Shown here piece by piece: positions 53,134 to 64,000 of a stretch of 64,000 bases of DNA. The stretch is from Thozetella sp. PMI_491. Taxonomy: Eukaryota > Ascomycota > Sordariomycetes > Chaetosphaeriales > Chaetosphaeriaceae. Every line of letters begins with the position of its first letter. Within the stretch, counting starts at the first letter, position 1. The DNA lies in contig MU270025.1 in NCBI GenBank assembly GCA_021432635.1, forward strand, positions 703,244 to 767,243, given 5' to 3'. The notes beneath the pieces were generated by a model. That model saw only the letters and a program-made list of their open reading frames with translations, was not told the origin of the DNA and did no database searches. Both the position numbers and the translations under genes were made by a program.

Positions 53134-54870
53134 TCAGTAGGTCATGGGCGAGTGGGCGACTGACTGCGCGCCGATGAACCGCAGCGCCCAATCCGTCGTC
53201 TCGCCCCAGGGCGGCGAGATGATGGGGGCAATATCTCGCAGCAGCCCATACGCCCAGCCTCGCGTGTACCAGAACTGCTGCTCGGTCCGGTAGAGTATAC
53301 AGCAGTACAAAGATAGTAAGGCTAGGGCGACCGGGTGTCGTTGTCGCGCCAGTGACACGAAGTGGTCGCTGCAGCCGATCGGCCACGCGAGGGCGACGCG
53401 TAGTTCCGGGTCGCTTGGATTGTTCGTGGTCTCGAAGCCGCGATGGATCCAGTGTACAAACCCTTCGAGCTCACCCTCGAGCGTCCTGCGCACTTCGTTA
53501 TCCAGGGTAACTCCGGCAATCTGAGCGGCCAGGAGCCTGGCGCGGCCAATGATGTTGTGGGCGGGCTCGTTGAGCTCCGAGGGCGGGTGGCGAGCGAACA
53601 GGGCGCGTAGGGGTCCCGTGGACACGAAGTTGGTGGACGTCCGGAGCAGGATGTCGATGCCGCGGAGCAGCATGACCTCTTCGAGCAAGTCGTCCAGGGC
53701 CGGCCCATACGCGGGCTCGTCGCTGCACGCCAGCGCGCCGAAGCCGCCTATGGACAGGAGCGACGACGCGGCGAACAAGGCGTGGCAGTTGTCGGCGTTG
53801 ATGGTACCAATGTGGGCCCGTATGCCCTGGATGGAGAGCTCTTGATGGTGAGAGGCCAGGAGCGAGTACTTGGGGCGTAGTGGTGGGTTAAGGCAGGCGA
53901 GATGGAAGGCAGCCGTGGCCAGCACCTGGTGTAGCAGGAAGACGTGGTTGAATGCGAGCCGGGGGACCTCGGTCTGCCAAAGCGCCGCCAGCATTGATTC
54001 GCGGGCCCGGGGCAAGCTTTGGTAGGTGCACGTGGTGAAGTGATGCATGAGCTCCAGATCCGAGACCCACGCAGAAGGCAGGTCCTCGGCTGGCTGCACG
54101 CCCCTCCCGCTGCTGGAGCCGACGTTGACCGAGCCGCCGTACGAGTCTGGCGTCTGCGCCGACACGACCGAGGGCGAGCGGTCGGGAGTGCCCGCCGTCG
54201 ACGCCTCGGGGGGGACCAGGCGGGCGCCCGCCGCGGCGTCAAGAGCCGTGACCGCGGCCGGGGGGGCCACGGCCGGCAGCAGCGGGCGATGCGACGGGGC
54301 GAGAGGACGGTCGGGGGTGCCGCCCGGGGTCCAATCGGCGTCCGCAAGGTATGAGGACCCCGACGCCTGGGAGCTGCTGAGGTCGCCGTAGGACTCGCCG
54401 TCGCCCGACTGCGAAGCGGGGCCAGACTGAAGGCTGCATTCAACCCCGTGTCTCACGCAGGCGCTGCAGGGGCGGTTCTCGTCACACTGCAATGCCGATT
54501 AGACGACGGGAAAAGGGGGCGGGGGGGAGGGTGAGGGGGGGGATGCCGGGACGTGGAGGTTGCCATTGGGCCGGCACGCCACGAGAGACAGGCACAGAAT
54601 GCGGGCGTATTACCTTCACCCGGCGGGCCTTGCACCGAAGGCACCCGGTCCTGGATTTCCGGTAGCCCAGGCGCAACCGCGCCGCCTTCGGGGGCTCCCT
54701 GCCGCCCCCGCCGCCCCCGTTTCCTTCTCCCGACCCTGGCCCGGAGTCCCCTCCTCCTACGTCTCCTCCTCCGCCACCGCCGCCTCCGGCCCCCGGGGGA
54801 GGGGCCGGGTCTGTGATTGACTGGATGTCCGTCTTGGCTGTCTCCCGCAGAAGAATGCGCCCAGCGCCGG
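53134..54870 (-). CDS. Zn2Cys6 transcription factor (5' end not resolved)
   Basis: Exons recognised: 54614..54870 (open at its 5' side after a TTTTTTCCCAG acceptor) and 53134..54486, with a 127-nt intron. The splice joins GCLRCKARRVK to CDENRPCSAC, giving a perfect C-x2-C-x6-C-x5-C-x2-C-x6-C binuclear zinc cluster for DNA binding. It is preceded by a Gly-rich low-complexity stretch and followed by a Ser/Pro-rich linker. The remaining ~330 residues are the helical regulatory domain with ELMHHFTTCTYQSL, HVFLLHQVLATAAFHLAC and YSLLASHHQELSIQG, as in Upc2/Ecm22-like fungal regulators. The first exon and ATG lie upstream of 54870 and were not found. It is divergent from a P450 gene, which it might control (inference). 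Confidence 0.85.
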
Positions 54871-56939
54871 CTGGGAAAAAAGGGTTATATTAAAAATGGG
54901 GGCGCTCCCAGTGGCCTGTATCCGTTCAAACGGCCCTGCTGCACTGCGCCGGGGCTGGCGGCTCGGTGGGTGGGAGGAGGGGGAGGCAAACCGAAACCGA
55001 GAGCCCAGGACCGACGAGTGGGGTGGTCGAGGGAGACCCGCGAGGCCCTAGGGGCGAGGACGGCGAATTGGCGCAGGAAACGAGCCAGCGCTGAGTCTCG
55101 GGTCGGCCGCTGATTCGTGCGTGCCCTCCCATGAGGACCCAGACTAGGGCGCCAAGGCGCCGTGGAAGGCGAGCCGGCCACCTTAAGGTTTGGGAGTAAA
55201 CGGGCCGCTCTGCGAGCACCAACCGCTCCGTTTTTGAATGTTTGCGCGCCGTGGCATGAAGACGGGTCTGCCCAGCTCCGGTGCCGTCTAGAATATTCCT
55301 AAGCTTAACGGCCAGCGGCGTTGTCTCACGGGCTCGGGCTGCTAGTCGCCTCCCGAGCCGCGCCCGCCGCCTCGCCTTACGGACCCTAAGCTTCCTCCGG
55401 CCTCCTTACTCCCGCCTCTGGTGTCCCTTTCGGCGTGCTTCTTGTTCCCATGTTTTTTTTGGGCCCTACCTCTAGAGGCATGTGAGGCGTGAGCACTAAG
55501 GCACCACCCGCCGAAACGCTTACCCTACATAGTACCTTTGTCCCTGACCTTACCAGACCTACCCACGCGGGCCGCACCCCCCCCTGGTCTGGGGTGTCAG
55601 CACTGTATCGGAGGGTAGATTGATGTCTGCATCTCACCCTGTCCGCGCAGCACCAGCTTCTGCCTGCCGTGGAACGCAACGTAGCTGCATTGTGGCTGGC
55701 AAGGATAGGCAGGGTGCGGTGGCTGCGTCGTACTGACCCAAGTTGCAGAAAAGGGCCTTCTAGCACCTATGCATGCTCGCGGAGGTGTGGCGCGTGCCAT
55801 GCCATGGCATCGCATCAACCATCTAGTTTGGAGGAGGCAGTCTCCTAGGGCCGGCTCCACGGCGTCAAAACTACAGGTGTTTCCGCTTCCCGTCCGTCCC
55901 CGGCTGACGACTGCCGCGGCCCACGAACCTGCGGTGGTGGAGGAGGCAGTGTCCGGACATCGCGCTATAGTAGTGACCTGGCAGATGTCACATGAGCAAA
56001 ATGATAGACAGAGCCCAGGGGAAATAGGGAATGGCTCTAACTGCATACGCGTCTCGCGGTTCTACATGCATTGCTCTGTGGGCCCTCGACATGCGCAGTA
56101 GTATCCAGATTCCATCGCACTACCCCGTGCATTCGGCTAGAGCACAACCCGGATGCCAGCATAGCTTGTGCACTCGGTATGCAGCGAACGGCTGGATACG
56201 CAATTTATGGATAATAACGGGGGCTAGTACCACCCCGATCCCAAAACAGCTTGACTCTCGCCCAACACCTTGCCAGAGCACCATCACCACCGGGCCGCGA
56301 ACAGTTGCAACGGTGGTTATCTAGGTTATTCCGCGTCCACGTCTCGCGGGAGCTACCCCGTTGGCGGGTTTATGACAGCTGGGAGCTACAACACCAGCCC
56401 GTTCCAGAACAAGCATGACGGGCGCCACATAGAAATGTCATAAATCGTATTCATACGATACCTTGGGGTTACTGACGTTCTGGGGTAGCATCGCGCTTCG
56501 CTGTGATGAATCCTGGCCTCCCCGCATTGGATCAGCCCCTAGCCAAGCCCGCTATCTGCCATGGGCTACGGTACTTGGATGCAGATCACTCCCGGTGGCT
56601 ACTGCCGCTCAGGTAAAAAACAGTAGCTATCCGAATACGGATTGGGCTGGATGGACCCGGCGGGCGAATAGACGAAAGGCAGACACCCCTATAGGGCCGC
56701 CCTACATTGCAGTTTCATGACCTCATCCTGGTCGGCCCAGTTTTCACTGTGTACCGGATGTTACATCCCCGGCCACGAGTTATGAAATGCCGTGCTTCCT
56801 AGTGGTTGCCAGAGTATATCTCTATCGTGATCCCCGCGTGATGCCTGTGATATTGCTGTCTATGCCCCCAGCTATGCTCTGCACCAGCGCAGCTTCTACA
56901 CCGAGAAGAGCCGAAAGAATCTAAAGACTCCCCGTCGAC
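54871..56939. other. Divergent promoter region of regulator and P450
   Basis: Probably contains the first exon of the Zn2Cys6 gene and both promoters. No other gene recognised in 2 kb. Confidence 0.5.
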
Positions 56940-58916
56940 ATGGCCGTTGTTCAGACCCTCACTGCCTTTGTCGAGGACAAGTGGCACGTCCTGCTCACCA
57001 CCCTTATAGTCGGCCTTGCGGCTGTGGCCGTCTCGAACCTTCTAGCAAGCAGTCCGATTGCCAACTTGCCACTAGTCGGAGACGACTTAGGAAACGATGA
57101 GAAGAGACGACAGGCCTATCTTGGCAATGGCAGGGCCCTATATAGTGCCGGCTACAAAAACGTAGGTTAGAAAGACTGACGTCAGGGAGCTGGTAACAGC
57201 TAACGAACTGGGTGCTGCATAGTTTAAGGATGGAATCTTTAGGATCATTACGTCGAGAAGTACGCTTGCCCCATGCCCCTGTCCCTTCGTGTCTATCCGG
57301 CCCGGACACACTGACATCGCACAGAGAGCCCCGTCATTGTCCTCGCACCACGCTATCTGCAGGAGGTCAAGAGTCTGCCGGATGATGTGCTCAGCTTCAA
57401 CGCTGCCATCGAGGAAGTAAGTGTATCAAGAAGAACAAGCCCCTCCGAGGAAGATGCTCACTATAGCCCAGTCGATGCACGCCAAGTACCTCAAGATCCA
57501 ATCCGGAGAAACGGTGATTCCTCATACGGTCAAGACGAGTCTGACCCCAGCGCTAGGTATGTAAGCTCGAATAGCAAACACCGATTTCATATAGGCCGCA
57601 CTAGGGGAAGTCGCTAACAGGAACGCAGTCCGTCTTAACCCTTCCATCGCCGACGAAGTGCAGGAATCGTTCCTCCTAGAACTGCCGCCTTGCCGAGACT
57701 GGACCCCAGTCAACATCAACCAGAAGCTTCTCCGCATCGTCGCCATGGTTTCGGGCAGGATCTTCATTGGCCCGGAGCTGTGCCGGTCCGAGGAGTACCT
57801 CGACGCCGCCATCAACTACACCGTCGACCTCATGACAGCCCAGAAGGCTGTGACACGGATGCGGCCTTGGAAGCGTCCCTTCTTGGCGAACCATCTCCCG
57901 TCCGTCAGGCAGCTGGACCAGCGGCTAAAGGCGGCAACGGACTTCTTGCGGCCGGTCGTTGAGGCCCGCCAGAAGCTGGCACCTGAGGAGCGCCCGGACG
58001 ATATGCTGGAGTGGCTGATGAGCGCAAAAGCCCGGGTTGGCGAGAGCACGACTAGGAAGCTTGCCGAGATCCAGCTGGGCATAAGCTTCGCCGCCATCCA
58101 CACCACCACGCTTACCACCACCAACGCGTAAGCGAGATAGCCCCGTAACCCCCATCCAACCACCACAGGCGAGTGCATGCTAAGAAGTGTCTGGCTATAG
58201 CTTCTACAACCTGGCTGCCATGCCTGAGATTGTGCCAGAGCTCCGCGAGGAGGTCCGCGAGGTCCTGGCTGCGCACGACAACACTTTCTCCAGCGCAGCG
58301 CTGCAGGGCATGAAGAAGCTCGACAGTTTCCTGAAGGAGACCCTGCGATTCCATCCAGCGTCGGCAGGTACGTGAGCCGGCTGAATATGGGATATACATC
58401 ACTTTGCTAACTTGTGTGGGAACGGGATAGCGTCGTTCCAGCGCAAGGTGCTCCGACCCTTCACGCTCTCGAACGGACAGACGATCCCGGCAGGCGTGGT
58501 AATCGAGGTCCCCGCATACGCTATCCACCACGACGATACCATCTTCCCGGATGCCGACAAGTTTGATGCCATGCGCTTCTACAAGCTGCGGCAGAAGGCG
58601 AGGGATGAGGGTGCCGTCGAGGGCGCGGCGCAGAACCAATTCGTCAGCGTCAGTGCCAACAGCCTGACGTTCGGCTACGGTCGACACGCCTGTCCGGGGC
58701 GCTTCTTCGCCGCCAACGAGATCAAGATGATCATGGCTAACGCCCTACTGAGCTACGACATCAAGAACGTAGAGGGACAGGAGGGCAGGTATCCCAATAT
58801 GGAGTTCGGCCCGCAGGTGAGTTGCCCGGCTGCCTCGCAGCACTCAGATGCTGACCAACGCTTCCCAGTCGATACCGGATCCCACCAAGATGCTGCTTTT
58901 CAAGAGGATCGTGTAA
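56940..58916 (+). CDS. Cytochrome P450 monooxygenase
   Basis: Eight exons: 56940..57161, 57223..57259, 57325..57416, 57472..57556, 57629..58127, 58201..58367, 58431..58816 and 58869..58916. All borders are GT-AG and the frame is kept. 511 residues. N-terminal membrane anchor ([18 protein letters not shown]) and PIANLPLVG hinge; helix I region [15 protein letters not shown]; Glu358/Arg361 in KETLRFHP; haem-binding [13 protein letters not shown] with Cys455. FKDGIFRI and [11 protein letters not shown] are typical of fungal class II P450s of the gibberellin/ent-kaurene-oxidase-like group (P450-4 type), with an Ala-Ile-His-Thr helix I instead of the usual acid/Thr pair. It should be anchored in the endoplasmic reticulum and oxidise a hydrophobic metabolite. 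No terpene or polyketide synthase is adjacent. Confidence 0.93.
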
Positions 58917-60098
58917 GAGCGGCAGCGGCCCTAATTGAGGGCCACGCATACAAGGCTGAAGAGTTTATTCTCGGTTGTTCTTTTAGGACTGGAGTTGTTC
59001 GCGGGGGCTCAGAACGGCATGTCAAAGACAGCAAGTCCCTAGCTGCTGTATTTCCTTTTCAGGACGTGTGGCGACTATTCTACGTGCTGCAGAAATATGA
59101 CTGGTCTGATCAGATACCTGTAGAAGCTGGCCTAAACTACCGACAAGTTTGGGGACACAACCTGGCAGTCAGGGCGAGGGTGCTACCTGAGGGCTTTCAT
59201 TTATGCCGAGCGCTCTCCGTGATAAGTCATCTAATTCAGAATCTTTTTATCACGTCTGGATGACGTATCTCTCTGGGGGTATCCGAGGGTCTATGAGGTC
59301 CCATGCGCTTGTAAGTCTCGCTGGGTGCCTCTTCTACGAAGACTAGCTCCCATCTTACAAACCAGACCGGCAGCGCCACAATGCAACTACAATGCCTAGC
59401 CCGAACTAAGTAAGGCTCCCATACAGCGGATCACAGCCCCGTATCCGGTCAAGATCATGGCCGGCACGTAGAACTACATCTAGCAGATGCCACTCAAGTT
59501 CCAAGTCTCGGATGATGATAGGGCAAAAGTCGATCGCTTTTTAAAAACGAGGAGGCGGGTTCTGGGACGAGTCCATGGCAAAGGCTTTCCATTTTGACCG
59601 TACCGGGTTTGCCGACTACGTCTTCGCCTACGCGCATCTACTGGCGTCAAACTGCGGGAGCTAGGCGATATCGACAAGGCCGTAGGCGGCCGCGATGGGA
59701 GAATCGTACTGCCGACGATAGCAGAGGATGGCTCAGACCCTTGATCCCTGAGCCTGGTACCCGAGGAGCACAAGGCATGCTACAGGGGAAGGAAAGGGGG
59801 CGTGGCGGTCATCGGAGGCGACAAGCTCGGCATTAGCATTTAGAACTCGCTGCAGTTGCCGGACATCAGCCTCACCGACAGGAACCCATCGGAAAAGGAG
59901 AGGTTCAATATCGTCCTCGTAGTGCGCTCAAGGAGGGCATGGTAATGCAGGCAGCCTAGTCCCGCGTCTTGCCGGCTGTCTCGGTTCGTACGACCGGGGA
60001 GGGAAGGGAATCCGGTGAGAGGGAGGAGGGAATTGGAAAAAAATGCCGTGGGTCCAAGTGTCGGTGGAGTGGTACATGGACGAGAGTGTCAAACCAGC
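58917..60098. other. Intergenic, no convincing gene
   Basis: Between 59450 and 59970 the plus strand has protein-like stretches (MPLKFQVSDDDRAKVD and LRELGDIDKAV) interrupted by stops. This may be a decayed gene but cannot be assigned. Confidence 0.45.
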
Positions 60099-60668
60099 TC
60101 AGCTATCACTATCGAAATGACTTGCCACGTGGTAACTGATCGCGGCCTCATCGCCAGTGAAGGTGCCGCAAACGGGACAAGTCAGGGTGTCCGAGCCGGG
60201 CGGGCGTTGGGCATCCAGCTGGGCGCTCGCGTCGGCAGAGGAAGGGCCAGCGTCGGCAGAGGCAGTAGCCTTCGGGCCCTTTCCCCTGCGGCCGCCTCGT
60301 GGCTTTGCCTGTGTGATGTAGGCGTCCAGGCCGATCTGCTGGCTAGGGACATCGTCACCCCGCTCAAGGCTGCCGTCCCCGCCACGCGACGGGCGCACGA
60401 AGCCAGAGTGGCCCGCCGCAGGCGGGGGGTCGTCTCCTAGGCTGGCAGGCAGGTCGCCTGTCGAGGGAGCGCCGGCGGTCGCCATGGACTGCACTCTGCC
60501 GACGCGCCCATCGGTTAGGCGGACCTTGATGCCGCGGGGGTGGTTACCACGCGTCAGGACTTGGCCGATAACTCCCGACACGGTGCGGCCTGTCGGCTGG
60601 TCGGCCTTGAGCACGATATTGACGGTGGCGCCTGGCACCACTTCCCTCGTGGACGGCACGCGCGGCAT
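60099..60668 (-). CDS. YwbE-type (DUF2196) protein with C-terminal C2H2-like zinc finger
   Basis: Single exon, 189 residues from the ATG at 60668. Residues 1-62 form the YwbE/DUF2196 domain: VPSTREVVPGATVNIVLK, TGRTVSGVIGQVLTRG, HPRGIKVRLTDGRVGRVQ, a small beta-barrel that in bacteria makes up the whole protein. A disordered Pro/Gly/Asp linker follows, with a basic patch (KPRGGRRGKGPKA). The last 25 residues form a CPVC...HVASH finger (C-x2-C-x12-H-x3-H), UBZ- or classical C2H2-like. A longer version from an ATG at 60857 would add 63 residues with a presequence-like composition; I prefer 60668 because the family starts there. A nucleic-acid or ubiquitin-binding role is suggested only by the finger and basic linker. 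Confidence 0.85.
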   Translation of the reverse strand: MPRVPSTREVVPGATVNIVLKADQPTGRTVSGVIGQVLTRGNHPRGIKVRLTDGRVGRVQSMATAGAPSTGDLPASLGDDPPPAAGHSGFVRPSRGGDGSLERGDDVPSQQIGLDAYITQAKPRGGRRGKGPKATASADAGPSSADASAQLDAQRPPGSDTLTCPVCGTFTGDEAAISYHVASHFDSDS

Positions 60669-61172
60669 TTTTCTGTGATAGTCGACAGGTGCTTCGTCGT
60701 GCGCAGCTTTCCAGAGTGATTGCAACCTGAGTGGCTTGGCGGCCGAGAGGGAAAAAAGGATAGGCGGTTTGTGTCGGGACGAAGTGGGGGTGCTCCAGGC
60801 CCAACGTTGCGCGGGAAGGAGCAGCCCGGAAGCTAGACCTACTCGAATAGGGAGCATGGCATTGGCCCGACTTGCGTGCCGCCAGTCAAGGCCTTAGATT
60901 ATACCGAGTACGTACTGGAATAAACATACGTGGGCAAACCGCACTAAGGGCTATGGCTTATTGGGAATTGCAGTAAGGCTCATCCGTTACAGTACCCAAA
61001 GCTCATCAGCTATCTAGGCCATCTCGAGGCGTCCTTTCACCCCTCTCATTGCTGTCATATATCGTAAAGACGAGCGTTTCTGGCCCCGCTAAACGACCCT
61101 AGGACATCCTCATCTGTGTTACCCTCTCAGACCACGCACAGACCGGCGCAAGCAAGAGGGAGACCGAGGCCT
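60669..61172. other. Intergenic
   Basis: Promoter of the YwbE-type gene, or part of its N-terminus if the upstream ATG at 60857 is used, and 3' region of the WSC gene. Confidence 0.55.
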
Positions 61173-62376
61173 CTAGGAGCCATAATAGATCTGCGTGTAC
61201 CCGTAACCGCCGCAGTACTGTGCCAAGTTCCCGCTGCATTGCGTCTGACAGTACAAGTCGGTGGTCTGACGGATGGCCTTGGCTTGGACGCCTGAGTCAC
61301 ACCAGCACTCGTTAAAGTTCATGACGCCGGCATACTTGTACGGCGTGCCCTGGGCGCGGCACCACGCGATACAGGTCTGCACCGTCATGCCGCTCAGGCT
61401 CTGCCCGTTCTGCGCATTGAACGACGTGTGTGGGCCGTTGAGAGCGTTGGGGTTATTGTTCTTGTAGCAGCCCTGATTCTTGTACGTGACCCCGTCTATA
61501 ACAGGGCTCTGTACGTGGTACGGCGCCGGCATGCTGGTCAAGTTGTAGATGGACAGCGCGGCGCTCGCGCCGCACTGCTCCCGGCTGTCACCCGTACGCA
61601 CCATACGCAGACGTCACAGCCAGGGTGCCGCCGCAGTAGCACAACTCGCCGTTCTGCAGTCCCGCCAGCGGCAGGCGGCGGTTGGAGCAGTAGGTCAAGC
61701 AAGACTCGACCGTCATGCGCTTCGTGTCCCGGTAGTAATACGGCGTGTCGGCGCCCAGTGCGTGGTCTGTGGTGGCATCCGAGGCACAGCCGCCGTACTT
61801 CCAGCTGCCGATGCTGGCGCCCGGCGTCGGCGTGCCCGTACAGACGACCGTGGTCACTACGGGTGCCTTGGTCGTGCTCGGCTGAAGCGGGTACTGTTTA
61901 TGGTAGATCTGGAGCACTGACGTGCCGCTGCAGTACTCGATCATATTACCGGTGCATGGTGTATTGCGGCCATTGACGGTAGGATCCGAGCTGCTGATCA
62001 AGACGGGCCCGTCATGTATCGTGTCGCCGCAAGAACTGGCGATAGTTAAGAATGTGAATCCGCGACTACGTTCCGGACTCGGGGTTCGGGGGCGAGAAGA
62101 ACATACCATCCGGCGGACTTAACCGCAGTTCTCAACGTTATAGAAGCCCGGCTGCATGGGGACATTCCATGTCCGGACAGCACCACCCGAGATCTCAGTA
62201 TAACAGCTGAGGAGATTCCATAGAATAGAGACGCTCGAGACCACATTTGGCCCAGTACGAGCAAAGAGCTGGTTCTCATGCACGGCCCCGGCATCGCGAG
62301 CGGCTCGAAAGCCTTCAAGACCCAAGGCGGAAGACCCAGCCACCAGCGAGCCTGCGAGGAAGAAAGCAGGAATCAT
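61173..62376 (-). pseudogene. WSC-domain secreted protein gene, frame disrupted
   Basis: Starts with a signal peptide (MIPAFFLAGSLVAGSSALG) at 62376 and carries parts of three WSC modules, cysteine-rich domains that bind wall or exogenous carbohydrate. The first begins at CYTEISGGAVRTWN and resumes at CGDTIHDGPVLISSSDP and PCTGNMIEYCSG. The second is CASDATTDHALG to CLTYCSNRRLPLAGL and GELCYCGGTLA. The third is YKNQGCYKNNN to CIAWCRAQGTPYKYAGVMNF and CSGNLAQYCGG. Between the halves of module 1 (about 62050-62125) no GT-AG pair keeps frame: donors are phase 0 or 1 and acceptors require phase 2. After module 2 (about 61595) a stop and frame change occur, with the usual N/P-C-S-G-N motif missing; only a 43-nt intron would bypass it. 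Decay or assembly error are both possible. Confidence 0.7.
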
Positions 62377-64000
62377 GGTGGGCTTGTAGTTTTAGTGATA
62401 TCAACAGAGCGGCCGCAAGCTGCGGGCTCTCGTTACAGTATGCTAACAGCTCGATATGTGTGCGTAGGCAGTTCGAGAATAGAAGACTTCTAGAAGCCGG
62501 CCGCAATATCGAGGCCATCATCGAAATTTAGTCCCCCAACTACGGCTTATAAGTCGTTTCTCGACGCCCCAACGGCTGCGTTCGGTTGCCATGACGGCAG
62601 GAATGTTCGATTCCTTCTACGCAGGGCAGACAGGACGGGACGGTCTCCTTGCAATTTCTCGAGATCGAGGTACTTTGAGATCACTTGAAAGGCTAGCAGC
62701 AAAAGACAAGGCGTGCGGTGCTGAGATCGTAGGTAAACGGCCCCTCGCGTCTCCTTGGCATTGAAGCATAGGTGGTGGCTGGAATGTGGACGGCTCACAA
62801 AGCAAAGACCCCCCAACTTAGCCAGACCCCTAATTAGCGTAAATCCGAGAAAGATCGCCGTTACGCCCTGTATTCCCACAGCGGCCGTTTGCGTCTATCG
62901 TCATCGCTTAGCTCGTTGGAGTCTGTAGTGGTAAAGCTTACCCAGGCACGACGAACCTTCGATGACGCATGACGAAGTGCCGGTGGACTACTGCATCAAT
63001 GGAAGGACCAATACGAGGCGGCAGAGTTCAGGGCACATCCCGGCTGCTCGCGTTTGTCGATTTCCGACAACTAACGGCAGGGGCCTCGCCCAAGTTCCAG
63101 GTGTTCCCGATAGAAACTCTCTCTCGCACACGGGAAGCCTCGCTTGCGATCTGTCGGCCAGCGGGAATGCGGCTGCGGAAGAAACTCGAGATAGGATGTT
63201 GATCCCCTTGCCAATACCACGGCTGTGGCTTCGCCCATCTTACTCAGCTCTGGTTCCTGCAGGGCCGCCCCTCGATCCTCGCTAGGGGACCTGGGGGACG
63301 TGGGTTTTCTGGGGTCCTCCATCCGAGATGGCATGCATCTGCGCTACTGTGTGTTGACCGCCGATCGCCGATCCCGTGAGAGTTTGTACGATGGTTTGCG
63401 CTCGGGTCTGCCGTACCTATGACACCTATCTGGCATACGCGGCAATTCAAAATGGCTCACGCTAAGAACAAGTGCAAAAGGGCCGGATGGGATGGCGGGG
63501 AGCCGGGCGCCAAGGGCCTACGATGGGGGATGCAGGCGAGGCAGTTGGGAGTACGATGGTCCATTTCCACAAGCGCCTTCAGCCCCTGAGCCGGTAAGCT
63601 CATGTCATCCTCGGCGGCGCTGGGCGGGTCCACGCGGGAGCCCAGCTGGAGACATGCCTCGCCCGCTATTGAAGACAAGAGGGCTAGCCACAGGGGTGGC
63701 CAAATGAGTGGCTCACATGCTTCCAGCTATTGACGGCAACTGGACTTTAATTCACCAGGTAGGAAAATCGCCTAAAAAAATAAAAACGGGGGGGAGGGAG
63801 GATGCGGCCCGATACACCACACCCTTTGCTCCCCCCCTCTTGGTGCCTGCTACGACGGTGTTGAAGGGGGGGAAGGGAGGGGGGAGGGTTCGCGAAGGAG
63901 GGGTCGCATCTGTCGTGTATGTCGGATTTGCGGGAATATTGAGAAGGAAGCGGGAGCGCTTGAAGCAAGACGAGGCGTGCGTTCCGATTCTCGTCGACTC
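62377..64000. other. Right-end region, no gene recognised
   Basis: Only short frames with skewed composition. A purine-rich stretch (GGGGGGGAGG-like) lies near 63785-63900. No partial gene can be supported at the right edge. Confidence 0.5.

Noticed and set aside
59450-59970. Protein-like stretches on the plus strand with several stops
   Set aside because: Possibly a decayed gene, but too short and broken to assign to any family; kept only as a remark in the intergenic entry.
1-64000. Search for transposons, LTR elements and RIP-type AT-rich blocks
   Set aside because: No reverse transcriptase, integrase or transposase-like frame, no long terminal repeats and no strongly AT-skewed block was seen by eye; a repeat-library search would be needed to exclude short remnants.

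Overview
The window reads as nuclear DNA of a filamentous ascomycete (Pezizomycotina, most likely a sordariomycete). The signs are many short GT-AG introns (about 50-140 nt, several with a CTRAY-like branch site just before the acceptor), moderately GC-rich coding sequence, a conidiation-specific Con-6 gene, a Zn2Cys6 regulator, WSC-domain and serine-rich GPI-type wall proteins, and fungus-specific membrane families. There is one assembly gap (77 N, 21545-21621). I recognised no transposon, tRNA, rRNA or CRISPR array. All gene models were spliced by eye from reading frame, splice consensus and family motifs.

Left part (1-20 kb). A PKS-NRPS-like open frame, in which a dehydratase-like segment is joined almost directly to a condensation domain, runs off the left edge. 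It is followed by a SET-domain protein with an N-terminal secretion-type segment, a small conserved protein behind a long ATG-free leader, a glycine-zipper-like single-pass surface protein, an aldo/keto reductase, a GPI-type serine/threonine-rich protein, an intronless GH36 alpha-galactosidase of a type better known from bacteria, an N2227 (carnosine N-methyltransferase-like) enzyme and another single-pass surface protein.

Middle (20-45 kb). After the gap come a secreted protein with repeated strand-like segments, a DUF423/TMEM256 membrane protein, a short-chain dehydrogenase, a fungal polytopic membrane protein and an NmrA-like protein. Then comes the most interesting locus: a 731-aa fusion of an isochorismatase-like cysteine hydrolase (biuret-hydrolase type) with an allophanate-hydrolase-type amidase, divergently paired with an NCS1 nucleobase/ureide permease. 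The shared 1.4-kb promoter carries a tandem GATAAG pair and a four-copy 13-nt repeat. The pair looks like an uptake-plus-breakdown unit that releases ammonia from biuret or a related ureide under nitrogen control. A DUF4267 protein, a GT31-type glycosyltransferase, a MARVEL protein with a glutamine/proline-rich tail and a copper amine oxidase (also ammonia-releasing) follow.

Right part (45-64 kb). This holds a conserved protein of unknown function, Con-6, a secreted KGSA/PATT tandem-repeat protein, a Zn2Cys6 regulator facing away from an eight-exon cytochrome P450, a YwbE-type (DUF2196) protein fused to a C2H2-like zinc finger, and a WSC-repeat gene whose frame appears disrupted. The last 1.6 kb holds nothing I can identify.
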